Assembly (NCBI GenBank): GCA_938743325.2
Contig: OW568871.1
Span: 310,001-374,000 of the forward strand
Source of the DNA: Pycnococcus provasolii
Lineage: Eukaryota > Chlorophyta > Pseudoscourfieldiophyceae > Pseudoscourfieldiales > Pycnococcaceae
DNA: 64,000 bases
Reading direction: 5' to 3'
In this document: in pieces, positions 19,591-29,755 of the stretch
How positions within the stretch are numbered: position 1 is the first letter of the stretch
Layout: the number at the start of each line of letters is the position of its first letter
The notes under the pieces: generated by a model
Seen by the model: only the letters and a program-made list of their open reading frames with translations
Database searches by the model: none
What the model was told of the DNA's origin: nothing
Translations under genes and position numbers: made by a program

Positions 19591-20080
19591 GGAGCCATGT
19601 CTGTCACACTACGGTAACCTTTCTTTCCCCTGGAACCTTGTGAGGGGCGACGACAACATCGTGACATCACACTTCACCAGCACTTAAGGTACACGCCGTC
19701 CAAGGCTCCCTCTGGTACGTACGTCTTCGGGTTTCCTCCCCCAAAACCCTAACCCCAGGGCGTACCTACTTGCCCTGTCCAGAAGCCCTAACCCCGCCAG
19801 CCAAGGCGTCATCGTCTCCATCGAAATCCCCGGAGAGGGCGAGGGCGAGGGAGGGAGATGCCTCTTGGCACAAAGCCCAAGGGCCCTTTTGGTTGGTTCC
19901 GCCTTCGCCTTCGCCTTCGCCTTCGCTGGCTGAGGGGGGGAATTCTGCCGGCCCCTCCCTGCCCTTTTTTCCCCTCCCCTGCCCTCGGCCCCCTCTCCTC
20001 TCGGTGTTTCTGAGAAGCGTGCCGTGCATTTCTGCAGTCAGCTATCGCACCTTCCTCATCAGGCACTTGTTGTTTCACTC
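19591..20080. other. intergenic/promoter region with GCCTTC microsatellite and CCCTAACCCC motifs
   Basis: The 3' flank of NDR and the 5' flank of the CRAL-TRIO gene. It holds AACCCTAACCCC-like motifs at 19743-19756 and 19785-19795, a run of TTCGCC hexamers at 19901-19926 and polypyrimidine tracts. The long frames here are low-complexity and unsupported. Confidence 0.45.
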
Positions 20081-21277
20081 ATGGGCGCCGCTCTTTCGTG
20101 CTGCTGCGGGGACAGTGGGGACAGCAGCTTGTCGTCGTCGGCGTCGGCGTCGCAAGCAGATGCGTATGCGCACAAAAGACGAGGGAGTGGAGGGAACTCA
20201 GGGGAGATGGATAGCCACGCCTCAGCCAGGGGAACGAAGATCGAAGGCGACTGGTTCTACACACCGCCGAGTACGCCAACGCGAGTCTCCTTCGAGAACC
20301 TCAAGGAGCTGGTGGATGAAGACGGCGACGACTCGCTCGAGGCTGCAAACAAACGGAGACGTGTGCCATACCCGACGAAGCTCAAGGAGGGGTATGTCAA
20401 CCTCACGCAGGATCAACGACGAGCTGTCAGGCAGCTGCGGCTACGTGTGCAGGACGACTACCCAGAGGTGTGGGACGAGGACATGCGTCCTATATTTGAC
20501 CTCGTCATGACGCGGATGCTGCGCTCGCGTAAGTTCGACGTGATAAAGGCGGAGCCGCTGTTCCGCGTGCACCTCGCGTGGCGTCGTGAGTACAACCCGA
20601 GAAAGGTGATGCACGAGCAGGAGGCGCTGCGCGGCGAGCCTACAAAAATAGCCGCCACCACCACAGCTCCTGCACCAGCCTCGAGCGAGAATGGGCAGTC
20701 ATCAAGGTCCGACGACTCGACCGCGAGGACGACGTCGTCGACTTCGACGTCGTCGTCGGCGTCGAAGTTGCAATACGTGAGCGTGAGCGGCCGCGACGCG
20801 GACGGCCATCCTGTGTTGATTATGCGCGTGGCTCTGAAGTTCAACCAGTGGAAAGGTGAGGTGAAGAGACAACCCAAACTCACGGATGCTGACGCAAAGA
20901 AGCAGAGTGCCGGTTTGCTCGCGCACCACAGCAGCATCGAGGAACGTATGCTCATCGAGCTTGCGGACACAAATGTCGAGAGCATGGTGAGCGTCGTTGA
21001 CCTCACGGGCGTGAATACCATGGACTTCTTCAGACTTGGCGGGCGAATCGCCAAGGTGATGCGTCCGTACACGGTTGCAATCCAGGAGCAGTACCGTGGC
21101 ACGATGCACAAGACATACGTTTACCCAGCTGGTGCTCTCTTCAGGTTTATGGTGACTCTCGCAACGCCGTTCGTCAGGGCGCACGTGCTGGCTAAGGTGC
21201 AGGGCATCACGAAGAGTGAGCTGAAGACGAAGTTGAATGTGCTCGTACCAGATTTCGAGCCTCTGTATGATGACTGA
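20081..21277 (+). CDS. CRAL-TRIO (Sec14-like) lipid-transfer protein, dually acylated N-terminus
   Basis: A 398-residue protein. The start MGAALSCCCGDSG fits N-myristoylation at Gly2 with palmitoylation of the three Cys, so it should be membrane-tethered. A helical N-lobe (RMLRSRKFDVIKAEPLFRVHLAWRREYNP) precedes a Ser/Thr-rich insert (about residues 195-235), then the CRAL-TRIO lobe: YVSVSGRDADGHPVLIMR, SVVDLTGVNTMDFFRLGGR, the YVYPAGALFRFMVTLATPF helix and VLAKVQGI. This order matches Sec14-type phosphatidylinositol/lipid-binding proteins. The start at 20081 is preferred over an upstream in-frame ATG at 20024 because it creates the acylation motif. Ligand unknown. Confidence 0.82.
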   Translation: MGAALSCCCGDSGDSSLSSSASASQADAYAHKRRGSGGNSGEMDSHASARGTKIEGDWFYTPPSTPTRVSFENLKELVDEDGDDSLEAANKRRRVPYPTKLKEGYVNLTQDQRRAVRQLRLRVQDDYPEVWDEDMRPIFDLVMTRMLRSRKFDVIKAEPLFRVHLAWRREYNPRKVMHEQEALRGEPTKIAATTTAPAPASSENGQSSRSDDSTARTTSSTSTSSSASKLQYVSVSGRDADGHPVLIMRVALKFNQWKGEVKRQPKLTDADAKKQSAGLLAHHSSIEERMLIELADTNVESMVSVVDLTGVNTMDFFRLGGRIAKVMRPYTVAIQEQYRGTMHKTYVYPAGALFRFMVTLATPFVRAHVLAKVQGITKSELKTKLNVLVPDFEPLYDD

Positions 21278-21708
21278 GTTGGATTACAATATATGAGTGC
21301 TGTGTTTGAGTTGTTGTGTTTGTGAAGGAGTGTTTGAAAAAAATTGTGGGTGTGCGTGTTTGTGTTTGTGTTTGTGTGCGTGAAGAGGCCAAAAAAATAG
21401 AAGAAAAAGTTTGAAGTTATCGTAGAAAGAACGAACAGACAACTTATGATTAGTAATAGACGTATAGGATTGTTTTTAATTTGTTTTTTTTGTTTCTCAC
21501 TTCATGGAAATGTGTTACTTCTTGTTGTTGATGATTTTTTCTTCAAAAAGATTATGAATGCTGGATGATTATTGGTTTTGTGTTGGTTCAAGAGATCTTG
21601 TGCTGTTGGTTTATGCGGTAGTCTGTTCAAAACGAACGCCGAAGAAATCAACGTAAAAAATACTGCGTGAGGGAATCAACATGCGTCTATCTGGTGTTCT
21701 TCTATCTA
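21278..21708. other. AT-rich convergent 3' flanks
   Basis: Lies between the CRAL-TRIO stop and the MYB stop, both transcribed towards it. It is T-rich and carries TGTTTG/TGTGTTTGTG imperfect repeats at 21300-21380. No gene seen; it likely holds both 3' UTRs. Confidence 0.5.
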
Positions 21709-22803
21709 CTAAACCCTCAATGGCGACTTCGACGTGTCTGGAGCACGATCTGTTGCCATTGGCTTGACACGCTTGGCATGCGGTTGCAGTACCGTGTCAC
21801 CTCCCATGAAACCTCCTGGTTGAGATGCATGCTGTCCCCACGCGGCATTCGGGAAGATGTTATTCATCCATGGAGACCCTGCCGCGCCTCCCTGCGTAGC
21901 CGCCGACCACGCGTACTGCATGTATGCAGCCTGAGCAGCGATCATGGCAGATGCCTGCTGCTGCTGCTGCTGCGCAGCCTGGTGCCACGATGGACCGGCA
22001 TCTGAAGGACCGGCTATTGATGATCCACCATTTGCACCTGCCGCAGCCGCGGCATCGGGGGGGCAATATGCGGCGGCAGACAGCGCCGCGAGGGCAGCCG
22101 CGGCATTCACACTGCTGGCAGCTCCATTGCTGCTGTTGATGTTGTTGTTGTTGTTGTCTTGCACCATAGCCGTGGGGGTGGCTACAGGAGAGAAACCTGC
22201 GATGTTGGCACCGTTGGCGTTGCCTCGGTTCTGATTCGCTGCCGTTGTTGACGTTGTTGCTGTCGTCGTCCCCGCCGTCCCCGTCTGCTGACCGAGCTGT
22301 GCCATTTGCATGCCCTGCAACGCCCATATCATCCATGGGTTGGAGTTTGCGGCATTCCAAGCAGGCTGCGTCGATGCTCCGTTGGTGGCGGCTGTAGCAA
22401 GGGCGGACGGAAGCATCGAGAGATCCTGCCCCTGCTGCTGCTTGTGTGCCGCAGTCGATGTAGGCTTTTGAGGCAAAGGCTTCGATGCAGCTGTGGTCGT
22501 CGTCTTGAGTGCAGCTGGCGTTGTTGGGGCACCACTGCTACGCGTCTCCGCCTCCATCTTCTGGAAGTGTTTCTGCGCATGGCTTCGAATCTGAATGACG
22601 GTTTTGGTAAGCACGTGCTCCTCCACCTTCCTCCATGCGCGCCCGTACTTCTGCAACGCCTCGAGAAAACGCCTGTGCTCCTCCTCCGTCCACCTCTCCC
22701 TTTTCTTGGTGATGGTGTACGGCTTTCGCGGCTTGTGCGGCGTGTTCGAGCCCTCGCCCGTGGACATCTTCTTGCTGTTCATGGGAGGAGGCGGGGGCGT
22801 CAT
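21709..22803 (-). CDS. REVEILLE/LHY-type single-repeat MYB transcription factor (SHAQKYF class)
   Basis: The 364-residue form starts [12 protein letters not shown]. The DNA-binding repeat follows at about residues 25-80: [36 protein letters not shown], and [11 protein letters not shown], the class-defining SHAQKYF motif with His for Tyr. The RKPYTITK lead is typical of plant LHY/CCA1/RVE clock-related factors that bind evening-element-like sites. The rest is Ala/Gln/Asn-rich, with a Gln run, as in activation or interaction regions. On the minus strand TTTTTTGACTGCAG at about 22840-22827 is a good 3' splice site 23 nt before the ATG, so an upstream exon exists; joined to a donor GTGAGT at 23451-23446 it could add 27 in-frame residues from an ATG at 23509. 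A 5' UTR intron is equally possible. Confidence 0.87.
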   Translation of the reverse strand: MTPPPPPMNSKKMSTGEGSNTPHKPRKPYTITKKRERWTEEEHRRFLEALQKYGRAWRKVEEHVLTKTVIQIRSHAQKHFQKMEAETRSSGAPTTPAALKTTTTAASKPLPQKPTSTAAHKQQQGQDLSMLPSALATAATNGASTQPAWNAANSNPWMIWALQGMQMAQLGQQTGTAGTTTATTSTTAANQNRGNANGANIAGFSPVATPTAMVQDNNNNNINSSNGAASSVNAAAALAALSAAAYCPPDAAAAAGANGGSSIAGPSDAGPSWHQAAQQQQQQASAMIAAQAAYMQYAWSAATQGGAAGSPWMNNIFPNAAWGQHASQPGGFMGGDTVLQPHAKRVKPMATDRAPDTSKSPLRV

Positions 22804-22826
22804 TGCGATAATACCGTCGAGGAGTC

Positions 22827-23451
22827 CTGCAGTCAAAAAACAAGGTGCGGAAAAAGGATATCTTTTTTGCTCTTTTTCCTTCGCGCTTTTCGCAGCCTTT
22901 TTTATTTTTTCGGTTAGGACGGTGTACTTTTCCAAGATATTTATTTGAGCTCCCGGATTTTCTTTTCTCAAAACTCCCCGGAAGAAACGAGTTGAAAAAA
23001 CAGAAATTTGCCCCTTGGTTCGTCTTAAGGCTGCGTAGTGTTTGTCGCAGTCGTGTGATGAGCGTCGGGAACGAGTACGTGGGTGCTGCAAGGTGCGCGC
23101 GTGCGAGCGTGTGCGTCGTGCGCGTGCCCGTTGCGTGTAGACAGTTGCGTGTAGTGTGTGTGTGCGGGGGGGGGGGGAGGGGGAGTGCAGAGGGAGGTGT
23201 TGTGCGCGTTCCTTGGGCTGGACTTAGGTCGCAGGAGGGTGCTTTTTGCGTCCTTCTTCCTCGGGGGGAGGGCAAAAGCGCCGTTGCGAGATTCTTCGCG
23301 TGCACTTTTTTCTCTTTTTGTCGAGGTGGCGCACAGTCTCCGTAGGTCGAGATGCGCGAGGAGATATTTACCATCGGCCTTCTGCAGCGTGCAGTTGCTT
23401 GCCCACTAAGAAAGGGAAGTGCCGAGATTGATGCCGGCTGATGATACTCAC
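22827..23451 (-). other. candidate intron at the 5' end of the MYB gene
   Basis: Minus-strand donor GTGAGT (23451-23446) and acceptor TTTTTTGACTGCAG (ending 22827) delimit 625 nt, longer than the other introns here. Exon 1 would be 23509-23452 and joins in frame (phase 1), but its ATG has a weak context. The interval has a long C-run (minus strand) near 23167-23177. Confidence 0.4.
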
Positions 23452-23509
23452 CGGGCTCGGCTTCTATCAGAAAGATCAAAGACGGACAACATTGGATGCT
23501 ACAGTACAT

Positions 23510-24977
23510 TGGGTGATTTGCGCGCAGGTGAGAAACCACTGGGAAATTTACGACAAATCAACACGCGAAATCTACACCCTATGGGCGATTTTTGATCCAT
23601 TCGGTCGAGGAGATTGGTCCATCGACGCTTCGCCCCGTATTGCCGCCTACGCCCGAGACTTCTTGACACCAGCAAATTCCATACAAATATCTTCTTCACC
23701 GTCCATCAAATCGTTCAGAAAATATATCCTGACAGAATGTTCTCGAGTTCGCCTGAAAAAGTTCAAGTGCACAGAATTGATTGAGCACAAATCACTTCCG
23801 CGTCCCATGGCACAGGAGAAAAATCAAAGAGCAACTCGGAGCAACGCCAACACGAGAATCATGGGATACAGCGTTGAACTAAGACAATTCTCCCGATATC
23901 GCTGACGCGCTTCCAGGTTGCCGCGTTGGCACCGACGGCCTGATCTAGCTGGCTGTATAGAAAGTGTGGAGTGCGAAGAAGATTGCGCGCACGCATTGAT
24001 GACTGTGGCTACCGTAGGTGCGCATGGGTCAGACCACAACCGTCGCTGTAAGAAAAGGTTTCATTCCACCACTCGAGTCTCCAGTGGATAAGCTTAAGGG
24101 CAACTAGTTATTATCGGCTACGCGACGTAGACACATCAGCGTCACGTAGATGACCAAAAGCTGGCAATAACAATGTCCTCCCTACGACATAGGTTGCAAG
24201 TTGCAGTCGACATGTACTTAACTACACCGCCCTGATGTTGCGCATGACTCCAGGCCGCGGCGATGCGTGCAGGTCGTGAGGTTAGGCACAAGTTCGTCTT
24301 CCCCTCTTCCCCCGTCCCCAGACCGCGTGAAACCCGAACCGGCAAATTTGACCCGCTCGTTTCGTTCACTATCCGGCCCCTCAGCGGGTATCAGCGGGGC
24401 ACGCGCCATACCTCTTGCCACCTAGGACTAGGACATGAAGGACCCCACCTCGAGGCGGCGTCTCGCGTACGCGTATCGCAGGAACAACGGCAGCCACAGC
24501 CACAGCCACAGCCACAACGCGCGATGTACGTCTACCACCACACCCGCAAGCAACAAAACTACGTCACACAACATTCGGCGACTAACCACCCGACCAACAT
24601 TTTCCTTCTCTCAAAAATGTAGACAACAACAACTTCAATAACGCGAGAGCTGGCAATAACAACGTCTTGTATCAACTTGCTTGTTGGTTCTACATTAGCG
24701 AGCTAAAACGATACCTCGCATTTCGCATTCGTCGTGAACGGCGGCGCATCATGAACGCGAATGTCGAAGCAACAAGACCTTTTCGTCGACCGGGACCCTG
24801 CCTACCGCACTATAAGCTCGGCATCCCCAACGTCGACTCAACAAACTTGGAGCAAATGTCTTACGCGTAAAGCAGTTGGATAATATCTTCCATTCACTTT
24901 TTGAGTTGTGTGTGTTTTTTTCAAGCGGTGCTGTTTTTTGTACAGAGTATAATACAAGAAATACTGTAACTGTTTTT
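23510..24977. other. gene-poor stretch with a separated direct repeat
   Basis: About 1.5 kb with lower GC than its neighbours and no convincing coding frame; the longest (23441-23905 plus) lacks family-like features and runs over the MYB 5' region. AGCTGGCAATAACAA followed by T/C and GTC occurs at 24159-24177 and 24648-24666, 489 bp apart. A CAGCCA microsatellite sits near 24490-24515. It could be a decayed element or simply long UTR and promoter sequence. Confidence 0.4.
24159..24666. repeat. 19-bp direct repeat pair, 489 bp apart
   Basis: Copies at 24159-24177 and 24648-24666 differ at one base (AGCTGGCAATAACAAYGTC). No terminal inverted repeat or coding sequence was recognised between them. 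Confidence 0.6.
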
Positions 24978-25859
24978 CTAGTCACCATACTTGCCGATCA
25001 AGCATAGCTTATATGCAAGGTCGTTGAGAAGTTGCTTCGCTCGTAGACTAAGCTCACAGCCCACGTTCTGATGGTTAACGGGTGCGCTCAGCAGCTGCGC
25101 CACAGTCTTTACGTCGTCACGACGGCAAGCATCGTCCATGCGACGCGCAAACGCACTCACGTATGTTTCGACGTTTGTGCTTGGCTCATCAGTCTCATCT
25201 TCGAACATGTAACTTTGCCGTAGGTCGTGTGGAAGCCACATGGGTCTACTGGAAGGTACTGGAAAAGGTAACGGCGTTCCATTCGACGGCGGCGAGAAAA
25301 TTGCGCACACGCAGCACTGTTGATACAAACCTGCGCCGACGCAAAGTGACCCTAAGTCAGCCAAGAAAGCGTCTGCCCACGCGAGTGCGTGTTCCCCACT
25401 CACGTGAAGGAGAACACCCTTAAACGGTGGTTCGTGGTTCGCCGCTTTTATGCCTTCACCAGTGTCCATGGCTAGCGCAGCGGCTGCAGCCGCCGCGACG
25501 CGCGTCGACGTCGTCGGTACGTCATCTGCCCCATCCGCGACGTGCGTGAGCACCTCAATGGACTCGCCATCGAATTTCTGCGCGAAGCGTGCGTGCAACT
25601 CACTAGCGGCCAGCCCCTCTTGTTCGCCGACTCCTTTCTCAGCCAGCGCCGCGCCCAAGCACCACCTTTGCCGACCCTCCGCGCGCGCCGCGGTCGTCTC
25701 GTCGTCGCCGCCGCATCGGCGGTGGTTGTGCCAGACGAGTCCGCACGACGCGCCCTCGACGAGTTGGTCGAGTGCGTGGAGCGGCTGCTGCGTGGTGCCA
25801 CTGCGCGTCCCTACCTCGACGAGAAGCAGGCGGCGGCTGAAGCACACGCGGTCAGACAT
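24978..25859 (-). CDS. hypothetical protein (293 aa)
   Basis: Not recognised. The protein starts MSDRVCFSRRLLLVEVGTRS, is Ala-rich in the middle (an Ala run inside ARVAAAAAAALAMD-like sequence) and ends with a probable helical region, ETYVSAFARRMDDACRRDD, and RAKQLLNDLAYKLCLIGKYGD. Residues about 177-200 look intron-like: on the minus strand a donor GTTTGT at 25330 and acceptor CCTTTTCCAG ending at 25259 bound 72 nt that can be removed without changing frame, leaving 269 residues. Frames on the opposite strand over 25450-26061 are also open, so coding strand is the main doubt. The gene is divergent from the TPR gene at 26031, sharing a promoter with an AACCCTAACCCC motif. Confidence 0.5.
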   Translation of the reverse strand: MSDRVCFSRRLLLVEVGTRSGTTQQPLHALDQLVEGASCGLVWHNHRRCGGDDETTAARAEGRQRWCLGAALAEKGVGEQEGLAASELHARFAQKFDGESIEVLTHVADGADDVPTTSTRVAAAAAAALAMDTGEGIKAANHEPPFKGVLLHVSGEHALAWADAFLADLGSLCVGAGLYQQCCVCAIFSPPSNGTPLPFPVPSSRPMWLPHDLRQSYMFEDETDEPSTNVETYVSAFARRMDDACRRDDVKTVAQLLSAPVNHQNVGCELSLRAKQLLNDLAYKLCLIGKYGD

Positions 25860-25883
25860 ATGGGTGGGCGCCGAGTGGCAAGG

Positions 25884-25895
25884 AACCCTAACCCC
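25884..25895. promoter_or_regulatory. AACCCTAACCCC motif in a divergent promoter
   Basis: A telomere-like motif 25 bases upstream of the minus-strand start at 25859 and about 136 bases upstream of the plus-strand start at 26031. GAACCCC/CGACCCC variants follow within 40 bases. Confidence 0.4.
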
Positions 25896-26030
25896 GAATA
25901 ATCGACCCCCGGGAATGCGAACCCCTAATTGGAACTCCCGCCCCCTCGTTCCCTTCCTTTTCCCTTTCCCTCCGTCTAGAAGCATCCGAAAACAGCCTGG
26001 TCATTTCTGTAACGGTTCTACCTGCCCGCC

Positions 26031-27557
26031 ATGGACGTGCACGCACTCCGGGCTGCGCTAGACGCCACCGCGGCGAGGACCAAACAGCAGCCGCTGCAGC
26101 TCTCCGAAGAAGAACTCGAGGACGCGCACGGCATCGCAAAACGCGTACTCGCCAGGGAAACGCAGCCGCTCATCATACGTGCTCACGACGGAACGCCAGT
26201 CGCCGTGCACGAGCTGCAGGCGGAGGCGGAGGATCTTCCGTCGACGGCAACAACGAAATTGGCAACAGGAGTGGCAGCATCAGAGATGAAAAGTAGGCGA
26301 CACCTTCCAACTGAACATGCACCACGAAGGCGCGACGACGAAAACAGCAGCAGCAACAACAACGGCGGCGGCGGCGACGACGACGACGACACGGTGCATC
26401 GCGACCAGCTGCCCGAGTCGATTGCGTTGTTGGAAAAAAGTGAGAGCGAAAAGCAAAGAGGCAACGCGCTCTATCAAGAGGGAAGTTTTGACATGGCACG
26501 CGTATGCTACGAGCGTGCGCTGACCATACTCGACACACCGCCGCTCGTCTGCACACCTTCGGCGAATCGAGCGTCTGTTCCACTACGAACCAATCTGGCG
26601 AGCACGCTGCTCAACCTGGGCGAGGACGCGCTCGCTCTACGCCAGTGCGACCTTGCTCTTCACACCGACGCGACATGCGTCAAGGCGCTGTACCGTCGCT
26701 CGCTCGTGTACCAAAGACGAGGCCTGTATCGAGCTGCGATGAGCGACCTTGACAAGGCACTCGCGCTCCTGGGCGACGGCGGCAAGGGGTCGGCTGACAT
26801 TAAGGCTGCTCTGGACGCTTGCGAGGATGCTCTACTCGAGCAGAATGACGCAGGCCCGGATGCCATGGAAGAGCTTCGTGCTGAGGCAAGCGCAAAGGCT
26901 GCAAAACAAGGTGGCAAGGGTGACTATGCAGCTGCTTCTGACGATGCCGACGCGGGCAACAGCGCGGGGGAGAGCAGTACCAGCCAACTTGCAACCAAGG
27001 CTGCTCGCAAATTCCTCGAACAAGTGGTTGCAGACGCACGACACGAGTACAGCATTAAAGGTCACTGTGATGCCCGCGTCATGCTTCGCCATCCTCACAG
27101 CCATGATGGTGCATTATCGGCATCGGAGGGCGATGACGGAACAACGGAATCAACAACACCAACCCATGGTGTGGGACGCATTAACATCGAGCACGCGTTT
27201 TCCACTGCACAGAGCCTCGACGAATGCCTGTGTTTCGTTCGAGGACAGCACGTGCTCACGAGTGCAGATGCGGTTGCGTTTGTGGTTCGGAAACGCGACG
27301 TACTGTATCCTAAGGTGTGGTGGGCAAGCGCCGACTGGCCCTTCGCCGTGGGCGAGGGAACGGAGGATGACAACGGCACGGTGGACGAAGCGGACGCCGC
27401 CGTCGACGGTGTGTTTGTGGAGGTGGAGGAGCGCGACACAGGACGACGCGCCAGCGTCTTCCTCCTCGCAGATCACGCCACGAAGGAGCTTGGAGAACCC
27501 ATCGCGCTTTCAGAGGATTGCTCGCTTCTCGCGGGCGAAAGTCGCATTCTTGTGTAA
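26031..27557 (+). CDS. TPR-domain protein (co-chaperone-like)
   Basis: A 508-residue protein. Residues about 143-260 form three TPR units: SEKQRGNALYQEGSFDMARVCYERAL, NLASTLLNLGEDALALRQCDLAL and VKALYRRSLVYQRRGLYRAAMSDLDKAL. This is the three-repeat clamp arrangement of Hsp90/Hsp70 co-chaperones (TOMM34, FKBP, STIP types); Lys and Arg in the third unit would suit a carboxylate clamp. The N-terminus is helical, then an Asn/Gly/Asp low-complexity run encoded by AAC/GGC/GAC repeats near 26345-26392. The C-terminal 220 residues contain a conserved-looking block (FVVRKRDVLYPKVWW) that I do not recognise. The ATG sits in GCCATGG context. Function beyond chaperone binding is unknown. Confidence 0.7.
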   Translation: MDVHALRAALDATAARTKQQPLQLSEEELEDAHGIAKRVLARETQPLIIRAHDGTPVAVHELQAEAEDLPSTATTKLATGVAASEMKSRRHLPTEHAPRRRDDENSSSNNNGGGGDDDDDTVHRDQLPESIALLEKSESEKQRGNALYQEGSFDMARVCYERALTILDTPPLVCTPSANRASVPLRTNLASTLLNLGEDALALRQCDLALHTDATCVKALYRRSLVYQRRGLYRAAMSDLDKALALLGDGGKGSADIKAALDACEDALLEQNDAGPDAMEELRAEASAKAAKQGGKGDYAAASDDADAGNSAGESSTSQLATKAARKFLEQVVADARHEYSIKGHCDARVMLRHPHSHDGALSASEGDDGTTESTTPTHGVGRINIEHAFSTAQSLDECLCFVRGQHVLTSADAVAFVVRKRDVLYPKVWWASADWPFAVGEGTEDDNGTVDEADAAVDGVFVEVEERDTGRRASVFLLADHATKELGEPIALSEDCSLLAGESRILV

Positions 27558-27697
27558 CACATTCACTCTTCTTGCGTTTCTGCGCCAGAGTTGGGGAAGG
27601 GAGGGTGGGAGGCGGCGGGCATGTCGTCGTTGGTTCAATTTTTTTCTTTTTACCAAGCTTCGGAAGAAGTCGAAAGTTGCCGCTTGCACTACCACCT

Positions 27698-29213
27698 CTA
27701 ATTCGGATAGAGGTAGCCACTCGACGTCGTCTTCGAGGCGTAGTGGATGCGAGGCAATCCCTCGCCTGGTCGGAGCAGGTGGTAGAACTTCTCGGCGTTG
27801 CTCTTGCCATTTTCGCTCACCGAGATCGTACCGCCGGTGAAGAATCCCATAGTGCCATCCATACCGTTGCGGAAGTTGGCATTGTCAACCGTCGGGTGCT
27901 CCCTGCGATGGCATTCGAAGTTCACCTTGCCCGTCGTTGTCATCACCGATGGCGGCTGCGGCAACTTGAAATTGTTCGGGTCACGCGTGCGGTATCCGAG
28001 GTATCCTGGTACCATTCCGCGGCTGTACTGGTCCATTGCGCTGTACATTCGTGCGTTAGACTTGGCGTCCTCGCGCAATGCAAGACCGCCGGAGTGCTCG
28101 ATGGCACGCGGATTCTTGCCGCTTCGCTGCATGAAACCTGCGTAACCAGGAATTTGCTTCACACCTCCTCGTGTCGTGCCGAGGTTCAGTGTCCTTGTGG
28201 TTGCCGTGCCTGTCATCTGATCTGCGGTGTTCACCGAAAGTGACAGCGGGTCGCTGCCGTACTTTCCGAAGTTGTCGCCGTAGACGGTCTCGCCGTCGAA
28301 GCGCGAGCGCAGTCCCTTACGTTCCACCTTTGCGCGGTCGAAAGTAGCCGGCGCGGTCATGGTGAGTTCACGTCCTGGTGCTGCGCTGCCGCCCGTTTTG
28401 GGGTCCTTCACAACCATAGCCGTGTACGTGCTCACGTATCCCGTCGTCTTCTCGAGGGCATTTAGCCCGCCATTTTTTAGCTGCGTGCCAGCCTTGAGAT
28501 GGCTGATGGTCGGCCGCACATCCTGCGTGCGATTCAGCGCCGCATCCGCGTGTGCTGTGCTACGAAGGAGCTCGCCCTGGTATGTGGATTTGGCGATGAA
28601 GGGTCGGGTGTTCGAGCCCTCGAGGTTGGTACCTGTCCAGTAGCTCGTCTCCGAGCCGTGACCGCCACCTTGGCCGACATCCATGATCCAGTACCCACCG
28701 CCAGTCTTATCCCTCGGTTTTGTGGCGCCAGGCACCGCCTTCAGCGTTTTCACGTACGTGCTCTCCATGTCTTGGCCAGGAAAAAGGGCAAAGTCGCGCG
28801 CTTTTGTGGCTGTTGCGGGGTCCACCGCTTTGCCAGTTCTTAGGTTGGCATCCTTCGACGGAACGAGCACGCCACCGCTCGCAGGAATCACACCTGTGTA
28901 TCCAGGAACTCCCACATCGCAGCGGTAGCTAAGCAACGACTTGTTTGAAGCCTGTGTAATTGTAAGACGTGAAGATGTGTGCAAGTGTCAAGGTATCGGC
29001 AGGGCAAGTTAGTCAAGCAAGTTGGACAATGCAGTGCAAGTCGTTTCATTCGCTTTTGTGTCGCACGTCTGCACACCGACTCAAAGCAAAAGCAGCCTCA
29101 ACACGCGCGTAGGCAGGCAGGCATGCAGGCATATCAAAGTCGTCACTCACGTTACCGGGTCCCTTGTGGTGCGTGTCGAGGCCGATACCCTTGTGGTACT
29201 GTCCTGCGGACAT
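27698..29213 (-). CDS. CIMIP2/FAM166-like ciliary microtubule inner protein, two exons
   Basis: Exon 1 is 29213-29151 (21 codons: MSAGQYHKGIGLDTHHKGPG then Asn) and exon 2 is 28951-27698; the 199-nt intron has donor GTGAGT and acceptor TTACACAG, phase 0 on both sides. The joined protein has 438 residues. The family signature is the repeated P-G-Y-x-G element: VPGYTGVIP near the N-terminus, IPGYAGFM and VPGYLGYRT further on, as in FAM166/CIMIP2 proteins that line the inside of ciliary doublet microtubules. Low-hydrophobicity, Gly/Thr/Asn-rich extended sequence also fits a microtubule inner protein. It implies a flagellated stage. Convergent with the TPR gene (stops 140 nt apart). Confidence 0.75.
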
Positions 29214-29755
29214 GGCGCGCTCGCTCTCTCAGAGTGTGTCGTCGGCGCGGAGAGTTGGTTGGGTGCGTTGCGTCGTTCGCTGTTCGGTGCGGTGCTGCTG
29301 GTCGGGGGACGGAGGGGTGGGGGTGTGGGAGGAGGGGGGGAGCGATGCGACGGGCGAGGCCACAGGGAGGGGAGGGGAAGGCGCAAAGGGCAAGCCCGGC
29401 TAACCTTACCTTTAGGCGGAAAGCATCGCACGCCACAGGCAGGCCCAACGCCCGAGGGCGAGGAAAGGAGGGAACGAAAGAGGGGAAGGGAAGGACGGCT
29501 GGTCGGGCTGGAAGGATTCCGACCGGCCGACAACGCGCACCACCAACCCACGCTTGCAAGGTGACCTTCAACGAGGGGTACCCGAAAGTGACCGTTATTA
29601 AGGTTACGCCCGCTTCCATATCGCAGTCCCCCCGTCCGGGCCCATGTCAGGCACGCACGGCACACAACTTCATGTGCGAGGCAAAATGTCAATTATCATA
29701 AGATGTAAGGTAACAACTATCGTAGTTCGGAATTTTTCCGTCACAACCGTCTTCG
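29214..29755. other. intergenic region, no gene seen
   Basis: Separates two minus-strand genes. It is G-rich around 29310-29390 and 29450-29500; open frames on both strands are low-complexity and lack family features. Confidence 0.45.

Noticed and set aside
23441-23905. 154-residue plus-strand open frame
   Set aside because: It overlaps the probable first exon and promoter of the MYB gene, has no family-like motif and sits in AT-rich sequence where one frame of this length is unremarkable.
25450-26061. Plus-strand open frames over the unknown minus-strand gene
   Set aside because: They are Ser/Arg/Pro-biased and cover the promoter of the TPR gene; the minus frame has a better protein-like composition and a clear start, though doubt remains.
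27518-28243. 241-residue plus-strand open frame
   Set aside because: Antisense to the CIMIP2-like gene, whose PGYxG repeats and splice join identify the real strand.
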